DNA from: Ricordea florida
Lineage: Eukaryota; Cnidaria; Anthozoa; Corallimorpharia; Ricordeidae
DNA: 64,000 nucleotides
NCBI GenBank assembly: GCA_949710005.1
Contig: OX453274.1
Location: forward strand, 31,045,940 to 31,109,939
Direction of reading: 5' to 3'
Part shown: piece by piece, positions 10,687-22,859 of the stretch
Numbering within the stretch: the first letter of the stretch is position 1
Layout of the letters: the number at the start of each line of letters is the position of its first letter
The notes under the pieces: generated by a model
Told to the model about the DNA's origin: nothing
Database searches by the model: none
The model's input: the letters and a program-made list of their open reading frames with translations, nothing else
Translations under genes and position numbers: made by a program

Positions 10687-11711
10687 GGGGACCGTTCATT
10701 TTTAAGGGATAGGGGGGCTGGTGGGATTGGGGGGGGCACGCGAAAAAAATGGTTTCAAAGGTGGGGTCACCCCAAAAAAATGAAGAAAAGGGGGGGGGTC
10801 AAGTAAAAAAAAAAGTGATGAAACAGTGCTATGAAGTTTTCATAAATTGATGCGAAATTCTCCTGCCTTTTTCACGAAATATAAACATCTTTAATATTCT
10901 GAAACAGTTTTAAAGTAAGAAGAAAAATTCTTAGCAACGTTTATATCAACAAAACTAACTACAAATAACAGCGCTTCAACAGCAACGGGTTTTTGATTGC
11001 CAAGATCGTTTTCTTACTTTTAGTTACAAAAAAAGAAAACTACCACAAAAATTTGGTGCTATACGGTACTTTGTAATGCCTTAATATAGTTCTGAATAAA
11101 ACTCTTAAAAACATTGCCTGTAGCACATTTAACGCAGTGAAGAAATCAGTGGAGTACAGTTCACTGAAATACTGAAATAAGGTGTCTCCGTCCTCTCCCT
11201 CCTCTACATTCTCCTCTTCCTCTTCGTCGTTCTCGACCTCCTCTACATCATCATCTTCCTCTTCCCTCGTATCATCCGTGTGATAATCTTCAGGATGCAG
11301 GATGCAGTACACCCTGTTCCTAACTTCTGGCTCGAGATTGGTGAGCATCCTGCTTCCTGCCGCATTGCTAAAATAGTTTGCTTGCAGTAGGTAAACAATT
11401 AATTTTGCATCCCGTCTAAACAGCATTGTTGCCACAGCTTCAATGTTTATGCACGCTTCAGGGATTGTCAGGGAAGGGGGATACAGAAGACAATTTGGAA
11501 GTTCTTTTGAGAAATTTAGATGAGATGTGTGCAAAACAGCTTTCTTTATAGATTTGTTAATATTCACTTGTCAAGTAAAATGTAACAGTTAATATGAAAT
11601 CAAGATGCATGTAGTACCAGAGGTGGCCAAGGGGGGGGGGAGGAGTCATCCCAAAATAATTTGTTTCGAGGGAGGGGTCATGTAAAAAATTTGGCAAGCT
11701 GAACGGTCCCC
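10687..11711. mobile_element. Candidate inverted-repeat element with G-runs and an internal ORF
   Basis: ggggaccgttca (10687-10698) and tgaacggtcccc (11700-11711) form 12-bp inverted ends. Inside each end is a G-rich stretch followed by TCA(C/T)CCCAAAA, on the same strand at both ends, so only the tips are inverted. The trinucleotide cag flanks gggaccg on the left and follows ggtccc on the right, so a 3-bp duplication is possible but ambiguous. It encloses the ORF at 11040-11567. Confidence 0.45.
11040..11567 (-). CDS. Unknown 175-residue protein with an acidic run
   Basis: The predicted protein has a hydrophobic/neutral first half and then a strongly acidic segment at about residues 100-128 (EEEDDDVEEVENDEEEEE). 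The C-terminal 45 residues are rich in F, L and R. No catalytic or zinc motif is visible. It could be an accessory gene or a decayed exon of the surrounding inverted-repeat element; a chance frame is less likely at this length but possible. No splice sites were needed to obtain it. Confidence 0.35.
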   Translation of the reverse strand: MNINKSIKKAVLHTSHLNFSKELPNCLLYPPSLTIPEACINIEAVATMLFRRDAKLIVYLLQANYFSNAAGSRMLTNLEPEVRNRVYCILHPEDYHTDDTREEEDDDVEEVENDEEEEENVEEGEDGDTLFQYFSELYSTDFFTALNVLQAMFLRVLFRTILRHYKVPYSTKFLW

Positions 11712-12149
11712 AGGCCCAGGTCAACAGAAACAATGGATGAAGTTTTTACTTGATTCAAAACGTTATAAAAAGGTAACTGACAACAATTTACAATCTCCGA
11801 TCATTAACGATATTAAAAATAAAGTGAAGCCACACGTAGTTTTGAGTCAATATGCCCTTTGTAAAACGTGCATGTTAGAGACGTTAGAGTTTCAAGATGA
11901 TTTTGGAAGTCGCTTTTCGCTGGTTAAATTAAAAATGTTATTTATTTCAAAATTACAGCTGTTTTGGGGTGCGGGTTATCTGCCAGTGCGGGTAATCTGT
12001 TGAAAGTTTTTTCTCGCTATTGGAAAAATTGACTGATGCGGGACTGCCGCGTGGGTAAACGGCCGGAAATTACGGTAGTTGGTTGAATTAATAATGCACT
12101 CAGGGAACCAAGGTTACTTGAAAAACTTCATTCTTGGGTGCTGGTCACT

Positions 12150-12360
12150 CAGCATTTTGTATTCTGTTTACTAACTTAATAATAAACGTGAAAAAGTTAC
12201 TTGATGGTGATTGGCTAAGAACAGTGCAGCTCAAGTGTAACACCAGTGCAAAAAGTGTAACACCAGTGCAAAATTTAATAACAAATCCAAATTTTGTCAT
12301 GAATAATTGCTTGCAAGTAATTATACGGTTTTCTCATTCAATTTGTGATTTGTGATTTGA
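12150..12360 (+). repeat. MITE family C, copy 1 (truncated)
   Basis: The segment gattggctaagaacagtgca then ctcaagtgtaacaccagtgc matches the reverse complement of 20340-20390. The other end (gtaattatacggttttctca) matches the end at 20105-20140. aagtgtaacaccagtgcaaaa occurs twice in tandem. Confidence 0.6.
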
Positions 12361-13440
12361 GTTTTTTAAAGAGGTCAGATTGCACTTGCCAAAGCATCTC
12401 ATGCAATTTCGGATTGGTACTACAATTAATGTCTAGTCAGCTATATTTCAGTGCTTTATTGTCAAACATATTTTGCTGGCAGGTGGCTCAAAGAATTTCA
12501 CCACCTATTTAATTACAACAGTAACTTATATCTAACTTGAAATAAATCGTTGTACCATTTAATGAAAGCATTTGACAATCTACTTATTAAAACTAAGTTA
12601 TAACCAAACTATAAAATTGATACAAACAGGTTTTCTTTCACCATGACTAAATGATGCATTACACTTTTGTTACAAAGAAACGGTTGCTGTTCAAGCACTG
12701 TTTCTAAATGTGGCCAATACATTGTGGGTAGAACTAGCTGGGAGCACCAGTTCTATTTTTGAATGTCTTACATACTAAACAATAGTATTTACTCAGAATG
12801 GTTGGGAATTTTACTTTAATTTTTATTTTAAAAAGTAACGAAATAAGTAAAACTGAACCATAAAGGAAAAATAGCCAGGTGCATCAGACAACTTTGTAAT
12901 AAATGACATCTATTTGCATTCTATAAAAAGTATTTCATGCAACACCGTTAGAAAAAGCTTTTCTCTACTTACAAAACTATGGATTCACACAAGACTGAAA
13001 CATGACCATTTAACTACTGGAATCACTAAATATTTCTTGATCCTCCACACTGCTGTCACTTTGGCTTCCATCACCCTGTAAAGGCAGCCTAGTGTTTGCT
13101 GCTATTGGTGCTGTTGTTTTTCTGACGCCTTGCCAAGTGCTTTTCTGGAAAGCCATAATACAAAGCAGATTGCCTCCAGCTCTTTTGGTTTTCTTTTGCT
13201 GGATTCCTTTGTGCAGTTGACGGATGTTGAGGTAGTATGGTGTCTCATTGTTCAGATCTGCTTCAATATCTACCCACCTGTAGAATGGAAGTATAGTTAT
13301 TATAGCATACGAAGTAATCAGTAGCTGGGGGGAACAAGTCTAAAAGACTGAGCGCTTCAAATAACTTGGAAGCTATGTCACTAAAGACTGTAAGTTAGAT
13401 GAAGAGATAACAGCACTGATTCAGGCTACATCATGTGTGG
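12361..13440. other. No recognisable feature
   Basis: AT-rich sequence with short frames only. I cannot support a gene or repeat here. Confidence 0.4.
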
Positions 13441-13980
13441 TGGGGAGGCTTTAATAGGGATAGTGTTTTCAACTACAGAGACCTGACAGCAGATACAAAG
13501 CTCAAGGTATACAACCAATGCGTTAATGCTGTGTGGAGGTGAGAGCCAGACCCTATACCTTCATCATATCAAGCTTCTCCGGACAGTCCAGCGAAGGTAC
13601 TTCAGATCCATTATTAAGATCAAGTGGGATCACTACATCACAAACAATGAGGTACTGGATCCCACTAAATTTGTAGATATTGAGGTAACTCTTATCAGGA
13701 ACAGACTATGTTAGATGGGCCATGTTGTGTGCATACCAGATGTGTGGTCTGTAAATTAACGCACTTTCTATGGAGAACTAACAAAGAGTTCAAGAAGAGT
13801 GGGTCATCCTCTTCCTAAGTATAAGGACACTTAATAAAGGACATCTTCAAGCGTGTGGATGCACGTAACATGTGGAGAGCAATTGTAGGAGACCGGCTGG
13901 CCTGGTGGAGGTTCACAAATGACGTCTACGATATGACAAAAAAAGAAAGGAGGAAGAGCAACATGGAAAAAAGAGTGTAA
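13440..13980 (+). pseudogene. C-terminal remnant of a LINE reverse transcriptase
   Basis: Broken frames in order resemble the post-RT tail of a non-LTR element: FRSIIKIKWDHYITNNEVL, then MGHVVCIPD, then GHPLPKYKDT and a tail WRAIVGDRLAWWRF. The order and the W/H pattern are typical of the C-terminal region of many invertebrate LINEs. At least three frame changes and stops make it dead. It is a different family from the LINE pieces at 28-30 kb and 44-46 kb. Confidence 0.6.
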
Positions 13981-14242
13981 CGCCATGGGACAGGTGGCAG
14001 ATGAAAATGAACTTTGCTTTTTTTCCTTCGCTGGGCAACTCTGTCATCGATTTGTTGTGTATTACCTGTGTTGGGTTATAGGCATTATTATATGGTTATT
14101 TTGCTCTGTTTTGTTTCACGGGGCAATGTGGGACATCCCGGGCAGGCAAGATCTGCCTATTTTGCCTGCTTGGATATCCTGGAATAAGAACACAGGATTC
14201 ACCTCATCTTGTCTGCTCATGCAACCATGCCACACATTAATT

Positions 14243-14320
14243 AACAATTATTCGCCGAAGGTGAAGTGATTATTGGTGAATATTTACCGATAATCACCAA
14301 GCCTGAGGCGAATAATTGTT
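14243..14320. repeat. 78-bp palindromic hairpin
   Basis: aacaattattcgccgaaggt at the left and gcctgaggcgaataattgtt at the right are inverted, with gtgattattgg and ccgataatcac continuing the stem. It is probably the end of a palindromic MITE. A related stem (gtgattatcggctgataatc) lies at about 14392-14412. Confidence 0.6.
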
Positions 14321-15575
14321 TTAGTATAAATACACAGGTGATTATTTCATCAAAAGCGCGCAAATGACTGGCAGCCATTTTGTTCGTCAAGGTGATTATC
14401 GGCTGATAATCCGAGATAGCGAACCAATCAGAGTGTGTGATTCTGTATAAAATGCATTATTGACCAAGATTGTTATCTTGGTTATCTTGGTCAATATATG
14501 ATTTATTTTAAGGTCATTTTGTTTGCTTTATTTTGCGGGAAATCTCAAGTGGGCAAGAAAGGTCCATCTTGCACCATCAGGTAGCCAATCAGAACTCATG
14601 ATTTGCCTCAGATTGCCCGCTCTCAGAACCAGCCATACAACAAATTAGAATATAACAGTTCATAATATGTTTGTGTCAAGTTTCTGGTACATCTTGTAAT
14701 TTTTTGGTTTCATTCTCTATTTCTGCACATACACAATTCTACCAGCTCATGTAAGAATCACTGTTCTACATATATTTCTACCAGTGCAGAATATAATATA
14801 CTTCACAGCTGATATAAAATCAAGGAATATACCTAACATTAAGTACAGCAAATCTACATTGACAAGAAAATAAATATATTAATACAATGAGGACCCAAAC
14901 GCTGTTAACTTCACTTAGTTTATAGAAATTAATCTTAGATTGTCAAATAAGAAGTTGTGACTTAAAAATTGTTCTAAGCAACAGATACCGGTATATTTGA
15001 GCAATGATTGCAATAAGTACAATCATCATTTGGCAGGTTGCATGTTTACAAAGCAAACAAAAGAAGGCAAACATAAAGGGATAGCTATTTAATTGAGGTT
15101 TACAGGCCCAGTTTAACAAAACCGTTGTTTAAATGGAATTTGATGTGCTCCAACTTAACCTTAAGGTGGTCAATGCCTGCATGTTCACTCAAAATGAACT
15201 GGTTTCATCAAATTAATTTCTAATTGATCAGTTTCAAGCCCTTTGACTTTTATCTTAACCTGCTGCTTAGACATCATTTACCGGTAAATTACTGGCCCAA
15301 AATATCCATATTGTACAGTAGCTTTAATACCTCTTGCAATGAATACTAGGATGTTTACAACTTGTGTCTCCAATCAGAAGCCATGTTTCAACTTCATCTT
15401 CATACAACTGTGTCCTGTAAAACAGATCATGTTAGTTCAATGCAGAAGTCAAATTTATTGTCAGAATCACTGCAGAATCAGTGGCAGAGGGAGATCTAGA
15501 GGAGGGGCACAGGGGGTGCACATCCCCTCCCCCCTGAGAAACTTCTTTGTTGTTTGCTTTTAAAATGTGTTTGTG

Positions 15576-15835
15576 TCACCCATCAGTTATGTCATTCTTC
15601 AGAGGTGCACCCCCTCCTAAATCCTGCATCTGCCCTGATATCACCCATCAGTTATGTCATTCCTCAGGGGTGCACCTCCGCCTAAACCCTGCGTCTGCCC
15701 TGATGTCACCCATCAGTTATGTCATTCCTCAGGGGTGTACCCCCTCCTAAATCCTGCATCTGCCCTGATGTCACCCATCAGTTATGTCATTCCTCAGAGG
15801 TGCACCCCCTCCTAAACCCTGCATCTTCCCCTGAC
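15576..15835 (+). repeat. 65-bp tandem repeat, four copies
   Basis: Units start tcacccatcagttatgtcat at 15576, 15641, 15706 and 15771, giving an exact 65-bp period, with a few substitutions between units. Each unit ends near gcatctgccctgat. Non-coding minisatellite. Confidence 0.9.
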
Positions 15836-16237
15836 AGATGCATTAACTTTTACCAACATTAACTTTAAACAGTTGAACCCTGTTGTTCCTTTTACACAGA
15901 AGTGATAAACACTGCGCCAGAGCCTCCCCTAATGGTAAGCAATATAACAGTAACACTACAAAAGCAAACTCAGATGATCAATGAGAATTCCAAGAATCAA
16001 CTAAAAGCTGATAAGTTGATCAAACACCAAATTCTCTTGACTAACTTATAACAAAACATAAGGGGATTTGTCATGTACCGGTATATCAACTTAATGCTTT
16101 CACCACAAAATTACAGTTGAACCTTGCTGTCTTAATCTCTTACATAAAGTAGAAATACAACTCCCACAAACCCTTGCAAGGTTAGTTCTTGAAGAGCTCA
16201 CATTGTTTTTTCCTATCAGTGCTAAAACTATATTTAG

Positions 16238-16274
16238 CAATTATTCCACGAAATCGAGTCGTATATGAGCAAAT

Positions 16275-16307
<33 letters not shown>

Positions 16308-16341
16308 AGCTCACATACGACGAGATTGAGTGGAATAATTG
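16238..16341. repeat. 104-bp palindromic hairpin
   Basis: caattattccacgaaatcga at the left and gagtggaataattg at the right are inverted. Inner arms gtcgtatatgagc and gctcacatacgac plus tagccaac and gttggcta extend the stem to a GC-rich loop (gaggcgcgtagcgccgag). A second copy of the gctcatata end occurs near 16868, so this may be one end of a roughly 0.65-kb MITE. Confidence 0.7.
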
Positions 16342-17121
16342 TTTTATTATATCTCCAATCGCTTATGAGACACTGGATTTAGTTTGTACGACAAGAATTG
16401 ACTTTGTTATTGTTTTTGAACAGAACCATGTTGTTGTCGAGCCGATGTGTAAAAAAGTTTCAAACACGAGTCTGGCTCGTTTTCAAACATCTCTTAAATG
16501 TACTTGTCAATTTTTTTTCGAGTTAGCAAATTAGTTTGAGAATTTTAAAGTGGAAAAAGTAGGCAGAAATAAAATAAAAACTCAGTTTACGGGCTTCACA
16601 GATCTTTCAAAATGGCGGCTGTTTGTAAGAGTTTCACTTTCGTTCGTAGTAAACAATTTTGCAATATAATTTTCTCACTTACCGTCGAATAATTTCATTG
16701 CATATTTATTTGCTTCGGTAGTATTTTTTTGGTGTATGATTTTTAAGCAAGACTTGAATTTCTCCCTATCTAATTCAAGAAATCATCCCTCCATGATGGC
16801 CGTTTTCCGTGCCAATGGTATATGAGCTGATATACCATGAGTAGGGAACCAATCAGAGCGCGCGTTTGCTCATATACAAGGGTTGCAGATATAATAATAT
16901 ACTATATTCACTTATTATATCATCATTACTTGTACTTTTATTATCATCATTATTATTATATTAATTCTATTATTATTATAATTACTGGGGGTGGGGTTGT
17001 CCACCAAATCCGTAATGGTGGAAATCAGGAGCCTACAGCTGGCTCCTGCCGAAATTCATGTGCCTTTCTTTTTCCAGGTATCCAAGCCATATAAGCATAT
17101 GACCGTGAATTAACACCTATA

Positions 17122-17123
<2 letters not shown>

Positions 17124-17154
<31 letters not shown>
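17124..17154. repeat. (AC)n microsatellite
   Basis: An uninterrupted AC dinucleotide run of about 15 units. Confidence 0.95.
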
Positions 17155-17156
<2 letters not shown>

Positions 17157-17274
17157 AATATATATACAGTGTAACTAGGTATCATTATAGTTAAGTTTTC
17201 ACAGAACACACTATCCTGCCACCATGATGTAGTTCGATTTGAAATCCAATACTTTGTTCACTATGTTATTTTCA

Positions 17275-18426
17275 AGTAGATGTATCTTGCCGATCTTGGT
17301 GCACTCCTTGCAACCTGAAAACATGATTATAAACATAATAGGCGCACCCCCCACACACCTCCCTGGTGCCGCCCGAGATACATCTACTCACAAACCAGAA
17401 TCTGCAGTAACTCAAAACAAACTTAAACCAGAATCAACCAGTTAAAACCAGAACCTGTGGTAATCCATATGTAATCCCTGACAGGTTAGCAGTCCAGGTT
17501 GTGGCAAATCTTAGCGCCCTTAAGGATCAAAAATCCCAAAAATCAGATCGAAAACCCCAAAATCGGACCAAATAAATCCCAATCAGATTATAACAAAACT
17601 CAACAACTTAAAATAAAATCCCACAGAGCAGAACCAAGGTCAAAATCACAAAAATCAAAATCACAGAAATCAAAGTCAAAATCTTAAAAATTAAAATCAT
17701 TTTTTGATGAAAATTTATCAGAACGAGCCTTGAAAACCACCCGACCCACAGTTACTGCTAATCTGCTAGCAAATGTTCAAATTGCAAGCAAAACACCAAC
17801 AGATTATCAATAAATAAACCAAGAATAGTCAATATTTTATTCCATTAAAGCATCCGCTACAAGATACATGACAGGTAATCTGACCAGTGCCAGTATTATT
17901 TCTTTGAATGATTAATTTAATACCATGATGTCCATTCACTTAAATGACCTACCAGACTCATGGATATCACTATCAAAATGAGATCTTAGATCTAGCCATA
18001 GTGCAAATTTATCTGAATAAAAATTGCTTTCACTTAAATTTTCGGTATCATACCGCTGTTTAATTGAACTCCATAAGTCCGTTAGAACCATTCCCTTGCA
18101 ATACAATCAATTTGGAACAATTTGGACTTTTTTGGTCCGATTTTGTGGTTTTTGATCCGATTTTTGGTATTTTTTATCCTTAAGGGCGCTTATTTGCCAC
18201 AAACTGGACCACTAATCTGTCAGGGATTTTATATGGATTACCACGGGTTCTGGTTATAACTGGTTGATTCTGGTTTAAGTTTGTTTTGAATTACAGCGGA
18301 TTCTGGTTTGTGACTAGATGTATCTCGGGTGGCGCCAAGGAGGTGTGTGGGGGGTGCGCCTATTATGTTTATAATCACCTTTTTGGGTTCCTAGGAGTGT
18401 GCCAAGATTGGAAAGATACATCTACT
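17275..18426. mobile_element. Non-autonomous element with about 300-bp inverted ends and 5-bp TSD
   Basis: The ends agtagatgtatc and gatacatctact continue inward for about 300 bp as diverged inverted arms. Examples are ataggcgcaccccccacaca against tgtgtggggggtgcgcctat, and ccctgacag against ctgtcaggg. The central 0.5 kb is unique. Flanks are tttca on both sides (17270-17274 and 18427-18431). No transposase is encoded; small frames in the arms are shadows of the inverted repeats. Confidence 0.85.
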
Positions 18427-18564
18427 TTTCATATTAAATTTTCACTAAGCTGTAAATTTTGCAAATTAACACGTTTTGGTGAAAGAACCTTACGATGAAA
18501 TCCATTAAGCCTTCTAGCACAAACACACATTAAATCATCTATATTTTACTTCTTTACTTCACAG

Positions 18565-19438
18565 CTCCATGACTACTCAATCTGATAGAATATCGGGTTT
18601 TGTACAACAGGTCAGCCCAGTGCGATCACCCAGAAAAGGAACTAAATATTTTGCATTCCACTTGCAGACATCTCCTTCAAAACTAGTAAGAGCAGTCTGT
18701 TATATATCACCAGAAAAGCACCCAAGATTTAAAGAATCACAAGACAAAAGAATTCCCATGCTTTTTGACAATGCACAGGTTTCTACTGGGTGCTGCAGAG
18801 CTACAAAGTAAGAGTATCTTATTCGAAAAAAGTCTTGTATGACTGCATTTGTAGCCAGTTTGTAGCCAGTTACTTATTCAAGCCTAATTTTCACAGAGTA
18901 CATTCAATATAGCTGAAATAAAAGATGTATCAGATTTTCAAACATGCAGTCATCATTAAAGCAAAGATTATTTCCAAAAGTGAAAAATCGCTTATAAATG
19001 TAAGAGGAGAAAGTCTCCAGAAAGTGGACTACACTATTGCTGACGAATTTAGTAGCCTAAAACTGTCTGTAAGGAAAAACGTTGTCCCTCTTGTAATCAA
19101 CAAGACTTACACTGTCAATGCTGTCAGTGTTTGTTCTGTCAAGTACTTATCAACAACAAAGTACACTACAGCAACAGAAGTTGCTTATAACTTTACTGTA
19201 ACATCAAACATGCCAACCAGTGAACAGTATTGCACAACAATAGCTGCAAGTGTTGTGGCAGCGAATGCAACCCATTTTAAAACTTGTATCTTTTGTGGTG
19301 GAAAAACCCAAATCTGCTATAAAGTGTTCACATTGTAACCTAACAATTGTAGCTAAGCACATAAGCCAGTCATCTGTTTCAAAACTTGTTATTAAGGACG
19401 AGCACGAAAGCCTGCTTATTTACACTGCAACACTGTAA
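18565..19438 (+). pseudogene. RPA-like OB-fold single-strand DNA-binding protein, broken
   Basis: The first block (18565-18807) follows a good acceptor (cttcacag) and ends at AAA|GTAAGAG. It encodes an OB-fold-like segment (ISGFVQQVSPVRSPRKGTKY). The second block (about 18940-19438) contains KVDYTIADEFSSLKLSV, a typical OB strand pair, and then CIFCGGKTQ. The frame shifts near 19310 and continues as IKCSHCNLTI with SVSKLVIKDE, so the four cysteines of a zinc ribbon (CxxC, CxxC) straddle the frameshift. OB plus zinc ribbon is the arrangement of RPA70 DNA-binding domain C and of RPA-like proteins carried by some eukaryotic DNA transposons. An element origin is inferred from the setting. The reading phase across the intron is not resolved. 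Confidence 0.45.
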
Positions 19439-19997
19439 TTAACATGTTTTTGGCATCTATCAACAAACCAGCTATGGCCAACATGACAGCTATAGAGAAT
19501 ATGAGATACTAGAGCTGTTTGCAACATATGAAGTTCTCAACTTCACTGTTAGCGACAGTGACAAATTAATAAGCAACATATCACAACCAAGTGAAATTAT
19601 GCTTATCATGACATATTCTTAACGAATTCTTGCCATGGGTCATTCAGCCACTGGCATAATATGAAGTGCTCAACTTCACTTAAGTTGTTGTTCGATAATA
19701 TTTGACATTGGCTATAAGTTTAGAAGTATATATGTATATGTTTAATAAATTGTTTTTGTTCTACTTGCACCTTTTCTTTTGCGACTGCTATCCTCCTGTA
19801 ACCTCCTGCAAAGTGACACAAATAAGAACTTTTATAAATTAAGAACACAGCACCTTTAGAAAACAAAAACATCTTAAGGCCCTGTACTGACTTAAAATAT
19901 ATCAAACAGCATTTTCAATCTGCTTGACCATGCACAAATAAATCTTTTTCCACCCTTATGGATATAACCACTCTTCATTTACATAATTCATTTAGTA

Positions 19998-20430
19998 AAG
20001 CTGGTAATCATACGGTTTCGAGTTCAATTTGGAATTAATTTGCACAAGCGAGTTTTTCAAAAAGTTGAAATTGCGCGAGCCGCTTCGACAAGTGCAAATT
20101 AATTCCAAATTGAAGCAGAAAAACCGTATGATTACTTATTAATAATATAAACATGAAAAAATTTGCCTGGAGGAAGTGCCGGAAGATCTAATTACGGACA
20201 GGAAGTGAGCATTTGACGCAGATTTGACACTTTATTTACTGATTGGCTGATGAAGATCAGCTGATAACGCTACGAACTCAAAGCAGTTTGTTTAAAAATA
20301 TTTGCAAATGGAATCGTTGAAAAAAAATTTTGTGTGTAATTTGCACTGGTGTTACACTTGAACTGCACTGCTCTCAGCCAATCAGGATCGAGTAATTTTT
20401 ACATGTATATTATTATCTACTTAACAAAAC
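19998..20430 (-). repeat. MITE family C, copy 2
   Basis: Contains an internal inverted pair (aatcatacggttt with caatttggaattaatttgca, 20008-20048, against its complement at 20092-20138) and the far end cactggtgttacacttgaac at 20345. The family is shared with 12150-12360 in the opposite orientation. No gene. Confidence 0.6.
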
Positions 20431-20439
20431 ACAGAAAGC

Positions 20440-22520
20440 AAATTCTAATAACAAAACACATGCACCTTCAAAATAGTGTACTTAGAGTAAGGACCCATAG
20501 CAGTAATAATTATCATCCTCATTCACTAAACAGCAAGTCAAACGATATGCCAATTAAATATTAGTTACTCTTTCAATGAGAAAGCAATACACTCAAATTT
20601 CCACTAATCCCAGAAAACATCTTGCCATGCCTGTACAAGCATGATAGCAGTAGACACATGTACCTAATGGGTACCTATTTTTATGTATGCCATCACTGTG
20701 CAAATGCACAGAGGTGGATTTTTCTGAAAACGATAGCGTCCCTTCGATAGATGAACTTTGTAGCAAAATTCCAACATTATCGGAGTATTGCAGAAAACGG
20801 GAAGACGATGTAAAACAAAGGTATGTATAACAATATTGCTGAAGTTGGAGTGGATGTGTCACCATTCTCGATACATAGTTTCAACCCGAGTGCCAGCCTC
20901 CGATCGAAGCAACGTTCAGTGCATTTCTTCAAGTGCTATTTCATGGGTTCTATTCCGAATTTTAAACGAACGATACAATATTCACCAACTTCAGCTTCAG
21001 GGAAAAGCGCCCGTGAGACAAGGTTTCCGTCACACAACACATTCCTTTTTTACGCCACGCACATTTTATGCCATCGCTGTTGTATATTCATAGTCATGTA
21101 CGACAATTGCTTACACCCCTTCATAAACAACACCTCATAAATTTTTTAGGATTTTCGGCGTGAAGGCATGAAATTTAAGAAGCATTTTCTAAAACTTGGT
21201 TGTAAGAGAGCCACAACTGAGATCAACAGAGGACTAACTCTAGATCTATTACTGCCTTTTCTGCACAAATGTTTAACATTCATTTTTTTTAAAGAGTAAA
21301 TGCGACATTAATGGGCTTGGAAAATAAAGGGAGTAATAGACTTATTAAAAACTCAAATGATAATTAGTTACAAGAAGCAGGGTTCATATCGGCTAACAAG
21401 TCTAGAGCAAAATCTGATGAAACAGTCAGTCAGAGGTACTTGGACTTCTGGCTTTCTATGATTATTACACGTCAGAAGAATAACTGGCAAGGTATTTTCT
21501 AGTTAAGTGTACTTTCTACATAAAGGGCCTATCGCTTGTTCTACGTGAATTCTGACACGCGCCTCTGTGTTCAGCAGTCGTGATGTGTTCCCTGCTCGTT
21601 TGGTTGCAAATCTACGGTCTCCTCTTGAACTTGCTCTGTATTTGGGGTACTCGCGCTTTCAATCTCAGAAGAAAAATCGACGAGGGATAGTCCAGGCTCA
21701 TTTAATTTCTGTTGCTTCATTAAACGCTCCTGCTGTTGTAGTTCAACGTGTCGCTCTCGTCTTTCCTTATGACCTCCGCGATCGACCTTCTTGACCCTGA
21801 ATTTGTCCTACCTGTTTTGCCGACTTGCTGTGACCTACATCGAGAGTAGGAACCCAGTCGACATGCATCGATCCCACAAGGGAGCTGCTCTTCAAGAATG
21901 AAAGTGTTGGTCACAAACTCTATCACTATCAAATATTTCCTCTGTGATATGATCGCGGCTTATGGCTGATATCCACCGTCGTTGGCGCTCAATGCTTACA
22001 AATGTACTTCTTCAACTTCTGGGCCTTGACTCTTTACAACCGCTGGAAATCGATACAATCGGATTCCTTTATCTCGACCACTCTATCTTGAACAGCCCAC
22101 AATAAGGCATTTGGACATTTCGAGGAGTTAAAATTGGGGAAATCGCTTAGTACACGTGTTTGACCTGTTGCTTTTTAGAACACCAGCATGGCGGACGGAA
22201 ATGGCAGGTTACACCGAAAGTCACGTGTGTGCAAGCCAAGAATTGACAGTGTTAAATTCTCCTTGGGCAAATAGTTGTTGAATTCTGGGTAAATGCTAAG
22301 TACAAAAGAGGATGTAACGCAATACAAGTCACGCAGTGTTTATTAGTAAAACATGCCATTCCTCTAGGCGTGAATTAGGTCCAAACGTGTCAACTTAAAG
22401 GGCTGGATATTGGCTTCGTTTTTGGCGTTTTTTTTTACCTCGATTACCTCTTGGTCAATAAAAATACGAAAAACAACTTGGCCAATGAGCAGTCCTCTTG
22501 ACATCACGCATGGTCAGTAG
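20440..22520. other. No recognisable gene
   Basis: One short exon-like frame (about 20712-20818; frame VDFSENDSVPSIDELC, bounded by an AG acceptor and a GTATGT donor) was seen but not recognised. The rest shows nothing I can support. Confidence 0.35.
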
Positions 22521-22524
22521 CGCA

Positions 22525-22700
22525 GGCAGAGATCTCATGTACATACCCACCAAGAGTTCCATTGTACGTAATTGTTTCCCTTTAAAGGCAGAGATCTCAT
22601 GTATATACCCACCAGGAGTCCCATTGTACGTAATTGTTTCCCTATAAAGGCAGAGATCTCATGTATATACCCACCACGAGTTCCCTGTACGAAATTGAAT
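22525..22700 (+). repeat. 62-bp tandem repeat, three copies, with an inverted partial
   Basis: Units begin ggcagagatctcatgta at 22525, 22587 and 22649, a 62-bp period. Immediately downstream (22730-22765) a partial unit appears inverted (actcgtggtgggtatataca), forming a stem with the third unit. Confidence 0.85.
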
Positions 22701-22859
22701 GGTGCATTGAAAAATGTAACATGTCTTACGTAGATGGGGACTCGTGGTGGGTATATACACGAGACGTTTTCCATAGCGCATATATACAGCAGGTTTCAGA
22801 GGGACAATGCAGTGTTAGTTTTAAACAAATAGTGGCAAGAATACGCGATATATGAAGTA

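Noticed and set aside
15576-15835. CRISPR-like array
   Set aside because: Period is 65 bp with no unique spacers between conserved repeats; this is a minisatellite in animal DNA.
12150-20430. One large 8-kb transposon bounded by the inverted cagtgcagttcaagtgtaac segments
   Set aside because: Each segment belongs to its own complete or truncated MITE family C copy, so the inverted pair is coincidental.
20712-20818. Exon-like frame VDFSENDSVPSIDELC bounded by AG and GTATGT
   Set aside because: Short, with no recognised family and no second exon in phase nearby.
21567-21794. 75-residue ORF
   Set aside because: Overlaps an antisense ORF of similar length and has no recognisable motif.
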